Shown piece by piece: positions 1 through 6,756 of a stretch of DNA of 10,302 bases (position 1 is its first letter; every line of letters begins with the position of its first letter). Source of the stretch: Propionibacteriaceae bacterium AM104-82 (GTDB taxonomy: Bacteria; Actinomycetota; Actinomycetes; Propionibacteriales; Propionibacteriaceae). The stretch is from positions 79,208 to 89,509 of the forward strand of contig JAQDQK010000014.1 of NCBI GenBank assembly GCA_027658995.1. Direction: 5' to 3'. The position numbers and the translations under genes are program-made. The notes under the pieces were generated by a model that searched no databases, had not been told where the DNA came from, and saw only the letters and a program-made list of their open reading frames with translations.

Positions 1-265
1 TAAGAGGACGGCCGCCACGAGGGCCACAATCCGACGGGGTCCAGCGGTTGCGGAGGTCACCTAAGCCACGCCTTTCGCGCAAATGCGCTTTCACTAGCGG
101 GACATGGTTATCCCACCTAGCGCGACACGCTATCGAGAACCTCCGGACATTTCCTCTCGAAAATGCTGGCGCGCACCATACCTGCTAGTGGGGTCAGGTT
201 CGCCGAAAATGTGCGCAAGACTGGCCAAAAGGGTGAGAAAAGTTGCAGTTTTTAGGCACCAAAGG
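1..265. other. AT-richer region without a convincing gene, left of the ISL3 element
   Basis: No reading frame here has both a believable start and protein-like codon use. A frame open from the window edge ends with TAA at 62-64 and could be the last 20 codons of a gene lying outside the window, but 20 codons are too few to judge. An octamer CGAAAATG is repeated at 158-165 and 204-211. The stretch 100-265 is noticeably richer in A/T than the genes further right, which fits non-coding DNA. No RNA gene is recognised. Confidence 0.5.
258..265. repeat. Target site duplication, left copy (8 bp)
   Basis: ACCAAAGG lies directly outside the left terminal repeat and is repeated exactly at 1697-1704 outside the right one. 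Eight base pairs is the usual duplication length for the ISL3 family. The perfect match shows a simple, relatively recent insertion whose flanks have not been rearranged since. Confidence 0.93.
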
Positions 266-280
266 GGCTCTTCACAGAAG
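266..280. repeat. ISL3 element terminal inverted repeat, transposase 3' end
   Basis: GGCTCTTCACAGAAG matches the reverse complement of 1682-1696 at all 15 positions. The transposase stop codon (TGA on the minus strand, 272-274) lies inside it. The first 13 bases also match the start of the second ISL3-type fragment at 8847. Confidence 0.92.
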
Positions 281-1573
281 TGAGTGGATCAGGGGTCTGA
301 AGCCGCCCGCGTCGAGTAGGCACCGAGCGACGTAGTTGACGATGCTGCGGAACCCACGCGCCGTCCCGCGGAGGTGTTCCAGAAGGCCATTCACGGCCTC
401 GGTAGGACCGTTCGACGTGCCTGGATGATCGAAGAACGCGAGGATGTCATCGCGGCGCCGCTTCATCGTCTGCCCCAGCGACCGCAGCTCATCGAGGCCG
501 GCCGGGACACCGCTCTGGAGGCTGTCTATCAGCCGGGTCATGATCTTCTTTCCCTCGGCCGGCTGGTCTGCTTGGTAGGCGTCGATCACGTCCTGGTAGA
601 GGCTCCAGGTTACCTCGAACGCGACATGCCGCTCGTCGGCGAACACCTTCGCGAGCCGGTGTTGCTGCTTCTCGGTCAGCAGCCCAGCCCGGGTCCGGGC
701 GACGCGTCGGATGCCGTAGAGCGGGTCACCGGAGCGCCCCCGATGCCCCAGCGTCTCCTGCTGGACGCGTTGCCGGCAGCGGTCGAGCTTGTCACCGACC
801 AGGGCCACCACATGAAAGGGATCCATCACGGTCGTGACCGTGTCGATGGCTTCGACGGCGGCGGTCTTGTAGCCGGTGAAGCCGTCCATCGCGACGATCT
901 CCACCCGGTCCCGGAACGCCTTGGTCTGGGCTTCGAGCCAGGACTTGAACGCCTGCTTCGATCTGCCCTCGACCACCGCCAGCAACCTCGACGGGCCGGT
1001 CCTGGTCCTTGTCGGGGTCAGGTCGATGATGACTGTGACGTACTTGTCGCCGTGACGGGTGTGCCGCCAGACGTGCTCATCAACGCCGACCGTGGTGACA
1101 CCCTCAAGCCGGCAAGCGCTGTCGATCAGCAGTTGGGTGCGGGCGGCCAGGATCGCATCCGAGGCGGTGTTCCACGCGACGCCGAGGTTGGCCGCGACCC
1201 GGGCGATCGACATCCGGTCGACCACGATCGACTTGACCGCCAACATGATCGCGTCGCGTGACAGCTTCCCCTTCGACGGTGCCGCCGCCGTGATGCTGTG
1301 ACGCCAGATCCGTCGACACGGCCAGCACCGGTAGCGAGGGACCACCACCTCCAGGATCGTCGGCTTCCACCCGAACGGCACATGCGCCAACCTGCGCAAC
1401 ACTGCATCGTGGCGGACCCCGGGTCCGGCGCAGCCCGGACACGGCGACGGCGGTGTCGTGGGGCGGCAGCGCAGCACGGTGTGATCTGGTTCGACGCGCT
1501 GGGCGGTCACGGACAGCCCGAGACGATCCAGACGACAGAACGTATCGAGGCAGGGTGGGGTAGCGTTTCGCAC
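272..1573 (-). CDS. ISL3-family (IS204/IS1001/IS1096/IS1165) DDE transposase, 433 aa
   Basis: This is the enzyme that cuts and joins the ends of the surrounding insertion sequence. An N-terminal zinc-finger module is visible (C45-x2-C48 and C83-x2-C86), followed by a helix-turn-helix around residues 119-145 that should bind the terminal repeats. The catalytic DDE triad fits D165 (VGVDEHVW), D230 (VAMDGFTGY) and E392 (NGPTEAVNG), with the long insertion between the second D and the E that is typical of ISL3. The 433 residues are normal for the family, and there is no frameshift. The start is a GTG at 1571-1573. It has an AAGGG Shine-Dalgarno sequence 5 nt upstream, which is locked into an inverted repeat. 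The first ten codons are identical in the truncated copy at 8989, which supports this start. Confidence 0.95.
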   Translation of the reverse strand: MRNATPPCLDTFCRLDRLGLSVTAQRVEPDHTVLRCRPTTPPSPCPGCAGPGVRHDAVLRRLAHVPFGWKPTILEVVVPRYRCWPCRRIWRHSITAAAPSKGKLSRDAIMLAVKSIVVDRMSIARVAANLGVAWNTASDAILAARTQLLIDSACRLEGVTTVGVDEHVWRHTRHGDKYVTVIIDLTPTRTRTGPSRLLAVVEGRSKQAFKSWLEAQTKAFRDRVEIVAMDGFTGYKTAAVEAIDTVTTVMDPFHVVALVGDKLDRCRQRVQQETLGHRGRSGDPLYGIRRVARTRAGLLTEKQQHRLAKVFADERHVAFEVTWSLYQDVIDAYQADQPAEGKKIMTRLIDSLQSGVPAGLDELRSLGQTMKRRRDDILAFFDHPGTSNGPTEAVNGLLEHLRGTARGFRSIVNYVARCLLDAGGFRPLIHSLL

Positions 1574-1575
1574 AA

Positions 1576-1633
1576 GGGCCCTTGGGTTTCGAGATGTGGC
1601 GTAGACACCTTCATCCTGCCAACCCGAGGGCCC
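1576..1633 (-). promoter_or_regulatory. Inverted repeat that would hide the ISL3 transposase ribosome-binding site
   Basis: On the minus strand GGGCCCTCGGGTT (1633-1621) can pair with AACCCAAGGGCCC (1588-1576): a 13-bp stem with one mismatch around a 32-nt loop. The AAGGG ribosome-binding sequence of the transposase lies in the second arm, 5 nt before the GTG start. The folded transcript would therefore hide it. Such hairpins are known in other IS families (for example IS10 and IS200), where they block translation of read-through transcripts; the function here is inferred. The same arms occur in the second ISL3 fragment (8930-8986). Confidence 0.6.
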
Positions 1634-1681
1634 CCTTCACGTCACCAGGGCCGTCCGAGATCCTGCCCCATCACCCACCGC

Positions 1682-1696
1682 CTTCTGTGAAGAGCC
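1682..1696. repeat. ISL3 element terminal inverted repeat, transposase 5' end
   Basis: CTTCTGTGAAGAGCC is the perfect reverse complement of the repeat at 266-280 and marks the outer boundary of the element. It is followed immediately by the second target-duplication copy. Confidence 0.92.
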
Positions 1697-1704
1697 ACCA
1701 AAGG
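1697..1704. repeat. Target site duplication, right copy (8 bp)
   Basis: ACCAAAGG is identical to 258-265. Together the two copies define the ISL3 insertion event exactly. Confidence 0.93.
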
Positions 1705-1708
1705 TGCC

Positions 1709-1771
1709 TAATCCTGGGATTAATCGGCTAAATGCATACACAAATCGCGATGACAATACCCGTTACGGGTA
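1709..1771. repeat. Cluster of short perfect palindromes in the intergenic stretch after the ISL3 element
   Basis: TAATCC-TG-GGATTA (1709-1722), GATTAATC (1718-1725), ATGCAT (1732-1737) and TACCCGT-T-ACGGGTA (1757-1771) follow one another within about 60 bp, just right of the 9-bp-arm palindrome that the IS split. The stretch 1705-1846 is AT-richer than its surroundings and has no gene that I can support. The palindromes could be operators, a short terminator for the uvrA-like gene that ends at 1847, or part of an older recombination site. None of these is demonstrated. Confidence 0.45.
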
Positions 1772-1846
1772 GGGCGGAAATAGGTGTTGCGGTAAACCTT
1801 CGACGGCCCTTTTCGTACAGCCGATGTCGTCGGATAAAGGCGTTCT

Positions 1847-4120
1847 TTACTGGCGAAGATAAGAGGCCAGGTGCTGCCCGGTCAGGGTGTCGGCGGCGGC
1901 GAGGTCGACGGGGGTGCCCTCGAAGACCACCTGGCCACCGTCGTGCCCTGCCCCTGGGCCGAGGTCGATGACCCAGTCGGCGTGCGCCATCACGGCGAGC
2001 GAGTGCTCGATCACGATCACGGAGTTGCCCTGCTCGACCAACCGGTCAAGCATCGCGAGCATCGCGTCGATGTCGGCCATGTGCAGGCCGGTGGTCGGCT
2101 CGTCCAGCACATAGATGCCCGCGCCCTCGCCCATCCGGATCGCCAACTTGATGCGCTGCCGCTCGCCGCCGGACAGCGTCGAGAGGGGCTGACCGAGGCG
2201 CAGGTAGCCGAGGCCGACGTCCTGCAGGCGGCCGAGGATCTTGCCCGTCGCGCCGGTGTGGAAGACCTTCGCGGCCTCCGCGATCGGCAGGTTCAGCACC
2301 TCTGCGATGTTGAGGCCGTCGAGCGTGTAGCGCAGCACCTCGTCGGTGTAGCGGCGGCCCTCGCACACCTCGCACGTGTTCGCGACGCCTGCCATCATGC
2401 CGAGGTCGGTGTAGACGACGCCCAGCCCCTTGCAGTTCTGGCAGGCGCCCGCCGAGTTGGCGCTGAACAGCGCCGGCTTGACGCCGTTGGCCTTCGCGAA
2501 GGCCGTCCGCAGCCCGTCGAGGACGCCGGTGTAGGTGGCGGGGTTCGACCGGATCGAGCCGCGGATCGCCGTCTGGTCGACCAGGCGCAGGTCACCTGCC
2601 CGCGCCATCGACCCGTCGGCGATCGAGCCGTGGATCAGGCTGGACTTGCCGGAGCCCGCCACGCCGGTGATGACCGTCAGGATGCCGAGCGGCACGTCGA
2701 CGTCGACGTCGCGCAGGTTGTGGGTGGAGGCGCCACGGATCTCGAGGTGGCCAGTGGCTGCGCGCGGGGCCTCGCGCAGCGTCGGCCGGACCTCCAGGTG
2801 TTCGCCGGTCACGGAACCGCTGGCGCGCAGGCCCTCCAGGTCGCCGGTGTAGACGACCTCGCCTCCCTTGGTGCCCGCGCCGGGGCCGATGTCGACGATG
2901 TGGTCGGCCCGCTTGATGACCTGCGGCTTGTGCTCGACCACCAGGACGGTGTTTCCCTTGTCGCGGAGGCGCTCCAGCAGCGAGCACATCTTGTCGATGT
3001 CGTGCGGGTGCAGCCCGACGGTCGGCTCGTCGAAGACGTAGGTGATGTCGGTGAGCGCCGAGCCGAGGTGCCGCACCATCTTGACGCGCTGCGCCTCGCC
3101 GCCCGAGAGCGTGCCGGACTCGCGGTCCAGCGAGAGGTAGCCGAGGCCGACCTCCACGAGCGAGCCGAGCAGGTCGGCGAGCGCGATCAGCACCGGGCGG
3201 GCCCGATCGCCATCCGCGGAGTCGCGCAACGCCTCGACCCAGGGGAGCAGGTCGGAGATCTGCCAGCCGAGCGCCTCGGGCAGCGTCACGGAGTTCACGG
3301 TGGCGGAGCGGGCCGCCTCGGTGAGCCGGGTGCCCCCGCAGTCGGGGCAGGGGGCGAAGGTGCCGATCCGCTCCGCGAACTCGCGGGCGTGCTTCTGCCC
3401 CGGCGCCTTCTCTGGGTTGAGGAACATCCGCTTGATGCGCGGGATCAGGCCCTCATAGGTCATGTTCATGCCGAGCGCCTTGACCTTGGTGGGCTCCTGG
3501 TACATCAGGAACTGCCACTGCTCGTCGGTGAAGTCCCGCAGCGGCACGTCGGCGTTAAGCGTCGGGTTCTCGGCGTAGCCCTTCCAGTACCAGGTGCCCA
3601 CGCCGAAGCCCGGCGCCAGGATCGCCCCGTCGGCCAGCGACAGGTCGCGGTCGACGATCAGCGACTCGTCGACCGCCGAGACCTTCCCGTTGCCCTCACA
3701 CGAGGGGCACATGCCCTGCGGGGTGTTGAAGGAGAAGAAGAAGCTTGGCCCCACCTCGGGGGTGCCGAGCCGCGACCAGACCAGCCGCATCAGGTTGTTG
3801 ACGTCGGTGGCGGTGCCGACGGTGGAGCGCGAGTTGGCGCCCATCCGCTCCTGGTCGACGACGATCGCGGCGGACAGGTTCTCGAGGGCGTCGACGTCGG
3901 GGCGGGCGGGGCTCGCCATGAACGACTGCACGAACGCCGGGTAGGTCTCGTTGATGAGGCGCTGCGACTCGGCGGCGATGGTGCCGAACACCAGCGAGGA
4001 CTTGCCGGAGCCGGAGACGCCGGTGAACACCGTCAGCTTCCGCTTGGGGATGTCGACGTCCATGTCACGCAGGTTGTTGACGCGCGCGCCGCGCACCCGG
4101 ATCTGATCGTGCGAAGTCAT
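1847..4120 (-). CDS. UvrA2/DrrC-type excinuclease subunit A-like ABC ATPase, 757 aa
   Basis: This is a soluble double ABC ATPase of the UvrA family. Numbered from the ATG at 4120, the first half has Walker A GVSGSGKSS (34-42), zinc-module pairs C138/C141 and C258/C261, signature LSGGE (338-342) and Walker B with D364-E365. The second half has Walker A GVAGSGKSS (486-494), zinc pairs C560/C563 and C583/C586, LSGGE (649-653) and D673-E674. All catalytic motifs are intact. True UvrA proteins are about 940-1000 residues; this one is about 200 shorter, and the block after the first Walker A lacks room for the UvrB-binding domain. That points to the UvrA2/DrrC group, linked in some bacteria to tolerance of DNA-binding drugs rather than to normal excision repair (family knowledge). 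I preferred ATG 4120 over a GTG at 4156 because homology-like sequence begins there and a -10-like hexamer lies 7 nt upstream. It is divergent from the RNase H gene. Confidence 0.9.
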   Translation of the reverse strand: MTSHDQIRVRGARVNNLRDMDVDIPKRKLTVFTGVSGSGKSSLVFGTIAAESQRLINETYPAFVQSFMASPARPDVDALENLSAAIVVDQERMGANSRSTVGTATDVNNLMRLVWSRLGTPEVGPSFFFSFNTPQGMCPSCEGNGKVSAVDESLIVDRDLSLADGAILAPGFGVGTWYWKGYAENPTLNADVPLRDFTDEQWQFLMYQEPTKVKALGMNMTYEGLIPRIKRMFLNPEKAPGQKHAREFAERIGTFAPCPDCGGTRLTEAARSATVNSVTLPEALGWQISDLLPWVEALRDSADGDRARPVLIALADLLGSLVEVGLGYLSLDRESGTLSGGEAQRVKMVRHLGSALTDITYVFDEPTVGLHPHDIDKMCSLLERLRDKGNTVLVVEHKPQVIKRADHIVDIGPGAGTKGGEVVYTGDLEGLRASGSVTGEHLEVRPTLREAPRAATGHLEIRGASTHNLRDVDVDVPLGILTVITGVAGSGKSSLIHGSIADGSMARAGDLRLVDQTAIRGSIRSNPATYTGVLDGLRTAFAKANGVKPALFSANSAGACQNCKGLGVVYTDLGMMAGVANTCEVCEGRRYTDEVLRYTLDGLNIAEVLNLPIAEAAKVFHTGATGKILGRLQDVGLGYLRLGQPLSTLSGGERQRIKLAIRMGEGAGIYVLDEPTTGLHMADIDAMLAMLDRLVEQGNSVIVIEHSLAVMAHADWVIDLGPGAGHDGGQVVFEGTPVDLAAADTLTGQHLASYLRQ

Positions 4121-4127
4121 GCCGGAA

Positions 4128-4133
4128 AGTATG
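4128..4133 (-). promoter_or_regulatory. Putative -10 element of the UvrA-like gene (leaderless)
   Basis: On the minus strand CATACT (consensus TATAAT/TANNNT, one mismatch at position 1) ends 7 nt before the ATG at 4120. Transcription would then start at or next to the start codon. No Shine-Dalgarno sequence precedes this ATG, which fits leaderless translation, common in actinobacteria. No good -35 box is visible. Confidence 0.45.
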
Positions 4134-4184
4134 ACACCGCGACCCGACAGAACCACGATCGGAAATTGGGCGCTGCTCGGCCAC

Positions 4185-4190
4185 TATCCT
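4185..4190 (+). promoter_or_regulatory. Putative -10 element of the RNase H gene (leaderless)
   Basis: TATCCT fits the actinobacterial TANNNT pattern and ends 7 nt before the GTG start at 4198, the same spacing as on the opposite strand for the divergent gene. There is no purine-rich ribosome-binding sequence between it and the start. No convincing -35 hexamer stands 16-18 nt upstream. Confidence 0.5.
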
Positions 4191-4197
4191 CGGGTGC

Positions 4198-5046
4198 GTG
4201 ATCGTTGCCGCTGCTGATGGTTCGTCCCTCTCCAACCCCGGCCCCGCTGGCTGGGCGTGGTACATCTCCGACGACGCGTGGGCGGCGGGTGGCTGGGACC
4301 ACGGCACCAACAACATGGGCGAGTTGATGGCCGTGCTCGACCTGCTGCGCTCCACCGCGCACCTGGACGAGCCCCTCAAGGTGCTGTGCGACTCGCAGTA
4401 CGTGATCAACTCGCTGACCAAGTGGATGCCCGGCTGGAAACGCAAGGGCTGGCGCAAGGGCGACGGCAAGCCGGTGCTCAACGTCGAACTCATGAAGGAA
4501 CTCGACGCCGAACTGGCGGGCCGCGACGTCACCTTCGAATGGGTCAAGGGGCACGCGGGCCACGCCATGAACGAGGCGGCCGACGTCCGCGCCCGGGCCG
4601 CCGCGACCGCCTACCAGGCGGGCACCGAGCCTGACGCGGGCCCCGGCTTCCCCGACGTCGCCCGGCCGGCGGCGCGCACCGACTTCGAGGTCGGCCAGGT
4701 CGACGAGCAGCCCGACCTGTTCTCCATGGACGCCACCGACGATCAGCCGCGCCCGGTGGCGGGCACCGCTGGGCCGAGGGCCAAGGCGGCCGTGGTGCGC
4801 GCGGTCGGGAACCTGTCGGCTCAGCGCGACTCGGTGCGACTGCACCAGGACCTTGTCGTGCTGACCGGCAGCCTCGAGACCACCTCGCTCGCCTGGTTCG
4901 AGGGCGCAACCATCGAACTGGTGCGCGTCGACGCCGTGGGCGAGGAGGCCTGCCTGGCGCGGGTGCTCGTCGACGGCCGACCGGCCGGGCTGCTGTGGCA
5001 GCAGGTGCCCGGCGCCTGGTCGCTGCGCTACGCGGCGATCGGCTGA
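4198..5046 (+). CDS. rnhA: Ribonuclease HI with C-terminal extension, 282 aa
   Basis: This enzyme cuts the RNA strand of RNA-DNA hybrids, for example R-loops and primer remnants, in the cytoplasm. The catalytic carboxylates of type-1 RNase H are all present: D7 (AADGS), E42 (NMGELMA), D65 (LCDSQYV) and D129 (EAADVRA), plus the assisting histidine H119 (VKGHAGH). The basic handle region (WKRKGWRKGDGKPV, about 80-93) resembles that of E. coli RNase HI. The catalytic domain ends near residue 140, close to the usual full length of about 155. It is followed by an acidic, Pro/Ala/Gly-rich linker (about 143-200) and a further compact segment (about 200-282) that I do not recognise; it might be a degenerate NTF2-like fold, a weak guess. 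The start is GTG at 4198, with a -10-like TATCCT 7 nt upstream and no ribosome-binding site. It is divergent from the UvrA-like gene and convergent with the sugar operon. Confidence 0.92.
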   Translation: MIVAAADGSSLSNPGPAGWAWYISDDAWAAGGWDHGTNNMGELMAVLDLLRSTAHLDEPLKVLCDSQYVINSLTKWMPGWKRKGWRKGDGKPVLNVELMKELDAELAGRDVTFEWVKGHAGHAMNEAADVRARAAATAYQAGTEPDAGPGFPDVARPAARTDFEVGQVDEQPDLFSMDATDDQPRPVAGTAGPRAKAAVVRAVGNLSAQRDSVRLHQDLVVLTGSLETTSLAWFEGATIELVRVDAVGEEACLARVLVDGRPAGLLWQQVPGAWSLRYAAIG

Positions 5047-5086
5047 CCGCAACGACCTCACCAACGACCCCGGAGCAAACGACAAA

Positions 5087-5123
5087 CGCCCCGCCGCGCC
5101 CGGAAGGGGAGCGCGGCGGGGCG
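5087..5123. terminator. GC-rich hairpin between convergent genes, probably a bidirectional terminator
   Basis: The arms CGCCCCGCCGCGC (5087-5099) and GCGCGGCGGGGCG (5111-5123) pair perfectly over 13 bp with an 11-nt loop. The hairpin lies 40 bp after the RNase H stop and 13 bp after the hydrolase stop. On the minus strand it is followed by TTTGTCGTTTG, a T-rich tail, so it should end the sugar operon efficiently. On the plus strand the tail (TCGTCAACG) is poor in T, so stopping the RNase H transcript may rely on the very stable stem alone. Confidence 0.85.
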
Positions 5124-5136
5124 TCGTCAACGACGT

Positions 5137-6750
5137 TCAGGAGGCGTCGATGACGGCCTTGTCGAGGGCGGCGCGGCGGGTCAGCCACTCGTCGCCGGGG
5201 ATCCAGCCCGCGGCGTAGTCGAGGTCGCCGTCGGGGTCGATGATCGCGAGCACCGCGTCGCGCCCGATCAGCGCCTCCGCCTGCTCCGCCACCGCCAGGT
5301 CGGCCATCGCCTCGGCGAACAGCCGGTGACGCTGCGACTCGATGGGCTCCAGGTTCGGGCCCGGGTAGACGATGAACGGGTCGCCGCTGATGAAGCCGCC
5401 CCCCGCGCTGGTGTCGTGGAACGGGTCGATGGGGCGACGCGACAACTGCGCGTAGTAGAAGTTGAAGCCCCAGTGCAGGAAGCCGACGGCCTTGCCCTTG
5501 TACATCTGCCAGCCCAGCGCGCGGGTCCGGATGCCCTCCTGCGCGATGAAGCGGTTGGCGACGTCCCAGCTCTGCGCGACGCAGTGGTAGACCCACTCCG
5601 GCTCCATGCCCTCGGCGCGGAAGGCGGGCACCGCGTCGGTGGCGACGATCGGCGTCGCGACGTGCTCTGCGTACTCGGGGTGCGAGAGCGCGTCGAGGAC
5701 CCGGCAGCCCTCCAGCAGCCCGGCGACCGAGGCCTTCGCCGCCACATAGGTGTCGAGGTGGTCCTCGTTCGGCTCGTCCGAGATGTGGAAGACGGTGTTC
5801 TCGCGGCCGATCCGCTCGTCGAAGTAGGAGATCAGGAACGCGACCGCCTGCGCCAGGAAGTCCTGGAAGGCCGGGTCGAGCGCGGGCGTGTGCCAGCCGA
5901 ACAGTTCGCGCTCCTCGCCGTCGACCACGACGCGGATCTGCGGCGCGCGGGTGGCGCCCCACTGCGTGAACAGGTGCGGCACCTCCACCTTGCCGATCCC
6001 TGCGTCCTTGAGGATGCCGAGCCAGCGGTCGAGGCGCTCGTGGCCGAAGGTGTAGCGGCCGCCGTCGAGCGTGATGTCGAGCAACTGCGTGGTGGGACGG
6101 TTGATGCCCGGCTCGGTGTCGAGCGGGGGAGTCCACACCGGCGTGAGCAGCATCGTGGTGCCCATCCGGGCGGCGGAGTGCACCTGGTTCTCGATGGCGC
6201 GCCAGTGCTCCTCGCTCCACGTCTCGACCCGGTAGTAGGTCGCCAGGCAGTCGGCGTGGAACCACTGCATGACGTCGACGCTCGGGGCCGCGCTCGGCCG
6301 GGCGACGGTCGTCACGTCGATCTCCTGCTCGGAGAGCTTGGTGTCGCGGTCCCAGACGGTGACCGTGATCCGCTCGGCGGGAAGGGTCACGTCGACCCAG
6401 ATGCTGTGCCAGCCGATGTGGGTCGCGCGGGAGGTGCCGAACACCGGGCGCAGCAGGTCGGGCAGCAGCGCGGGGGCGTCGACGATGTAGCCGTCGGAGT
6501 GCTCCTTCCAGCACGGCACCTGGGCCGCCACCAGGTCGACGTCGAACATCCGCACGGAGGCGGCGCCCGTCACGTCGACACGCACCTGGCTGGCGGGCGC
6601 CTCCCGGTGGGTCTCCGGGGGGAGCCACGCGACCTGGAAGGACACCTGCTCGCCTTCCCAGCCGGTCAGGGCGGTCAGCGGCTCGGTGGGCGTCCAGTCG
6701 GGGGTGACCTTGACCATCGAGTTGGTCAGGAAGGTCGTGGGGGTCTGCAT
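5137..6750 (-). CDS. DUF4091 / GH123-like glycoside hydrolase, 537 aa
   Basis: This is probably a sugar hydrolase that acts on the product of the adjacent importer. The N-terminal part (about 1-155) looks like a beta-sandwich; the rest fits the DUF4091/GH123 catalytic barrel. Recognisable motifs are VFHISDEP (320-327), the YHCVAQSWD region (388-396), GWQMYKGKAVGFLHWGFN (413-430) and GDPFIVYPGP (456-465). Adjacent D325-E326 match the Asp-Glu pair that GH123 enzymes use for substrate-assisted hydrolysis of N-acetylgalactosaminides (family knowledge). The exact substrate here is not established. There is no signal peptide or membrane segment, so it should act in the cytoplasm. The ATG at 6750 lies 6 nt after the permease stop, with AAGGGA about 9 nt upstream inside that gene's end, so the two are cotranscribed. 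It is the last gene of the operon and ends just before a strong hairpin. Confidence 0.82.
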   Translation of the reverse strand: MQTPTTFLTNSMVKVTPDWTPTEPLTALTGWEGEQVSFQVAWLPPETHREAPASQVRVDVTGAASVRMFDVDLVAAQVPCWKEHSDGYIVDAPALLPDLLRPVFGTSRATHIGWHSIWVDVTLPAERITVTVWDRDTKLSEQEIDVTTVARPSAAPSVDVMQWFHADCLATYYRVETWSEEHWRAIENQVHSAARMGTTMLLTPVWTPPLDTEPGINRPTTQLLDITLDGGRYTFGHERLDRWLGILKDAGIGKVEVPHLFTQWGATRAPQIRVVVDGEERELFGWHTPALDPAFQDFLAQAVAFLISYFDERIGRENTVFHISDEPNEDHLDTYVAAKASVAGLLEGCRVLDALSHPEYAEHVATPIVATDAVPAFRAEGMEPEWVYHCVAQSWDVANRFIAQEGIRTRALGWQMYKGKAVGFLHWGFNFYYAQLSRRPIDPFHDTSAGGGFISGDPFIVYPGPNLEPIESQRHRLFAEAMADLAVAEQAEALIGRDAVLAIIDPDGDLDYAAGWIPGDEWLTRRAALDKAVIDAS

Positions 6751-6756
6751 CGCTAG

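Larger units (their letters stand above)
266..1696 (-). mobile_element. Complete ISL3-family insertion sequence, 1431 bp
   Basis: The element runs from GGCTCTTCACAGAAG (266-280) to its exact reverse complement (1682-1696), giving perfect 15-bp terminal inverted repeats. It is flanked by the identical octamer ACCAAAGG on both sides. It carries a single transposase gene that fills nearly the whole length and whose stop codon lies inside the left terminal repeat. Size, terminal sequence starting GGC/GGG, single ORF and 8-bp duplication all match the ISL3 family (the actinobacterial IS204/IS1001/IS1096/IS1165 branch). I cannot assign a specific IS name from memory. All parts look intact, so it may still be active. 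Confidence 0.93.
252..1711. repeat. 21-bp palindrome split by the ISL3 insertion (arms 252-260 and 1703-1711)
   Basis: If the insertion sequence and one copy of its 8-bp duplication are removed, the flanks rejoin as TTAGGCACC-AAA-GGTGCCTAA, a perfect inverted repeat with 9-bp arms and a 3-nt centre. The insertion point lies almost exactly at the centre. There is no T-run after the hairpin on either strand, so it is not an obvious intrinsic terminator. A protein-binding site or a preferred hairpin target for the transposase are possible readings, both inferred. Confidence 0.8.

Noticed and set aside
1..117. Possible small gene or gene tail at the left window edge
   Set aside because: Several frames stay open for 20-60 codons, but none has a start with a ribosome-binding site or a recognisable protein; the sequence is too short to support a call.
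1871..4201. Long plus-strand open frame (776 codons) opposite the UvrA-like gene
   Set aside because: It is the antisense shadow of a gene with all UvrA motifs; its His/Asp/Arg/Gly/Val-rich composition is typical of reverse-strand reading in high-GC DNA.
5087..5123. Possible small RNA or attenuator in the intergenic hairpin
   Set aside because: The position between two convergent stops, the perfect stem and the T-rich tail on the minus strand are explained by a terminator.
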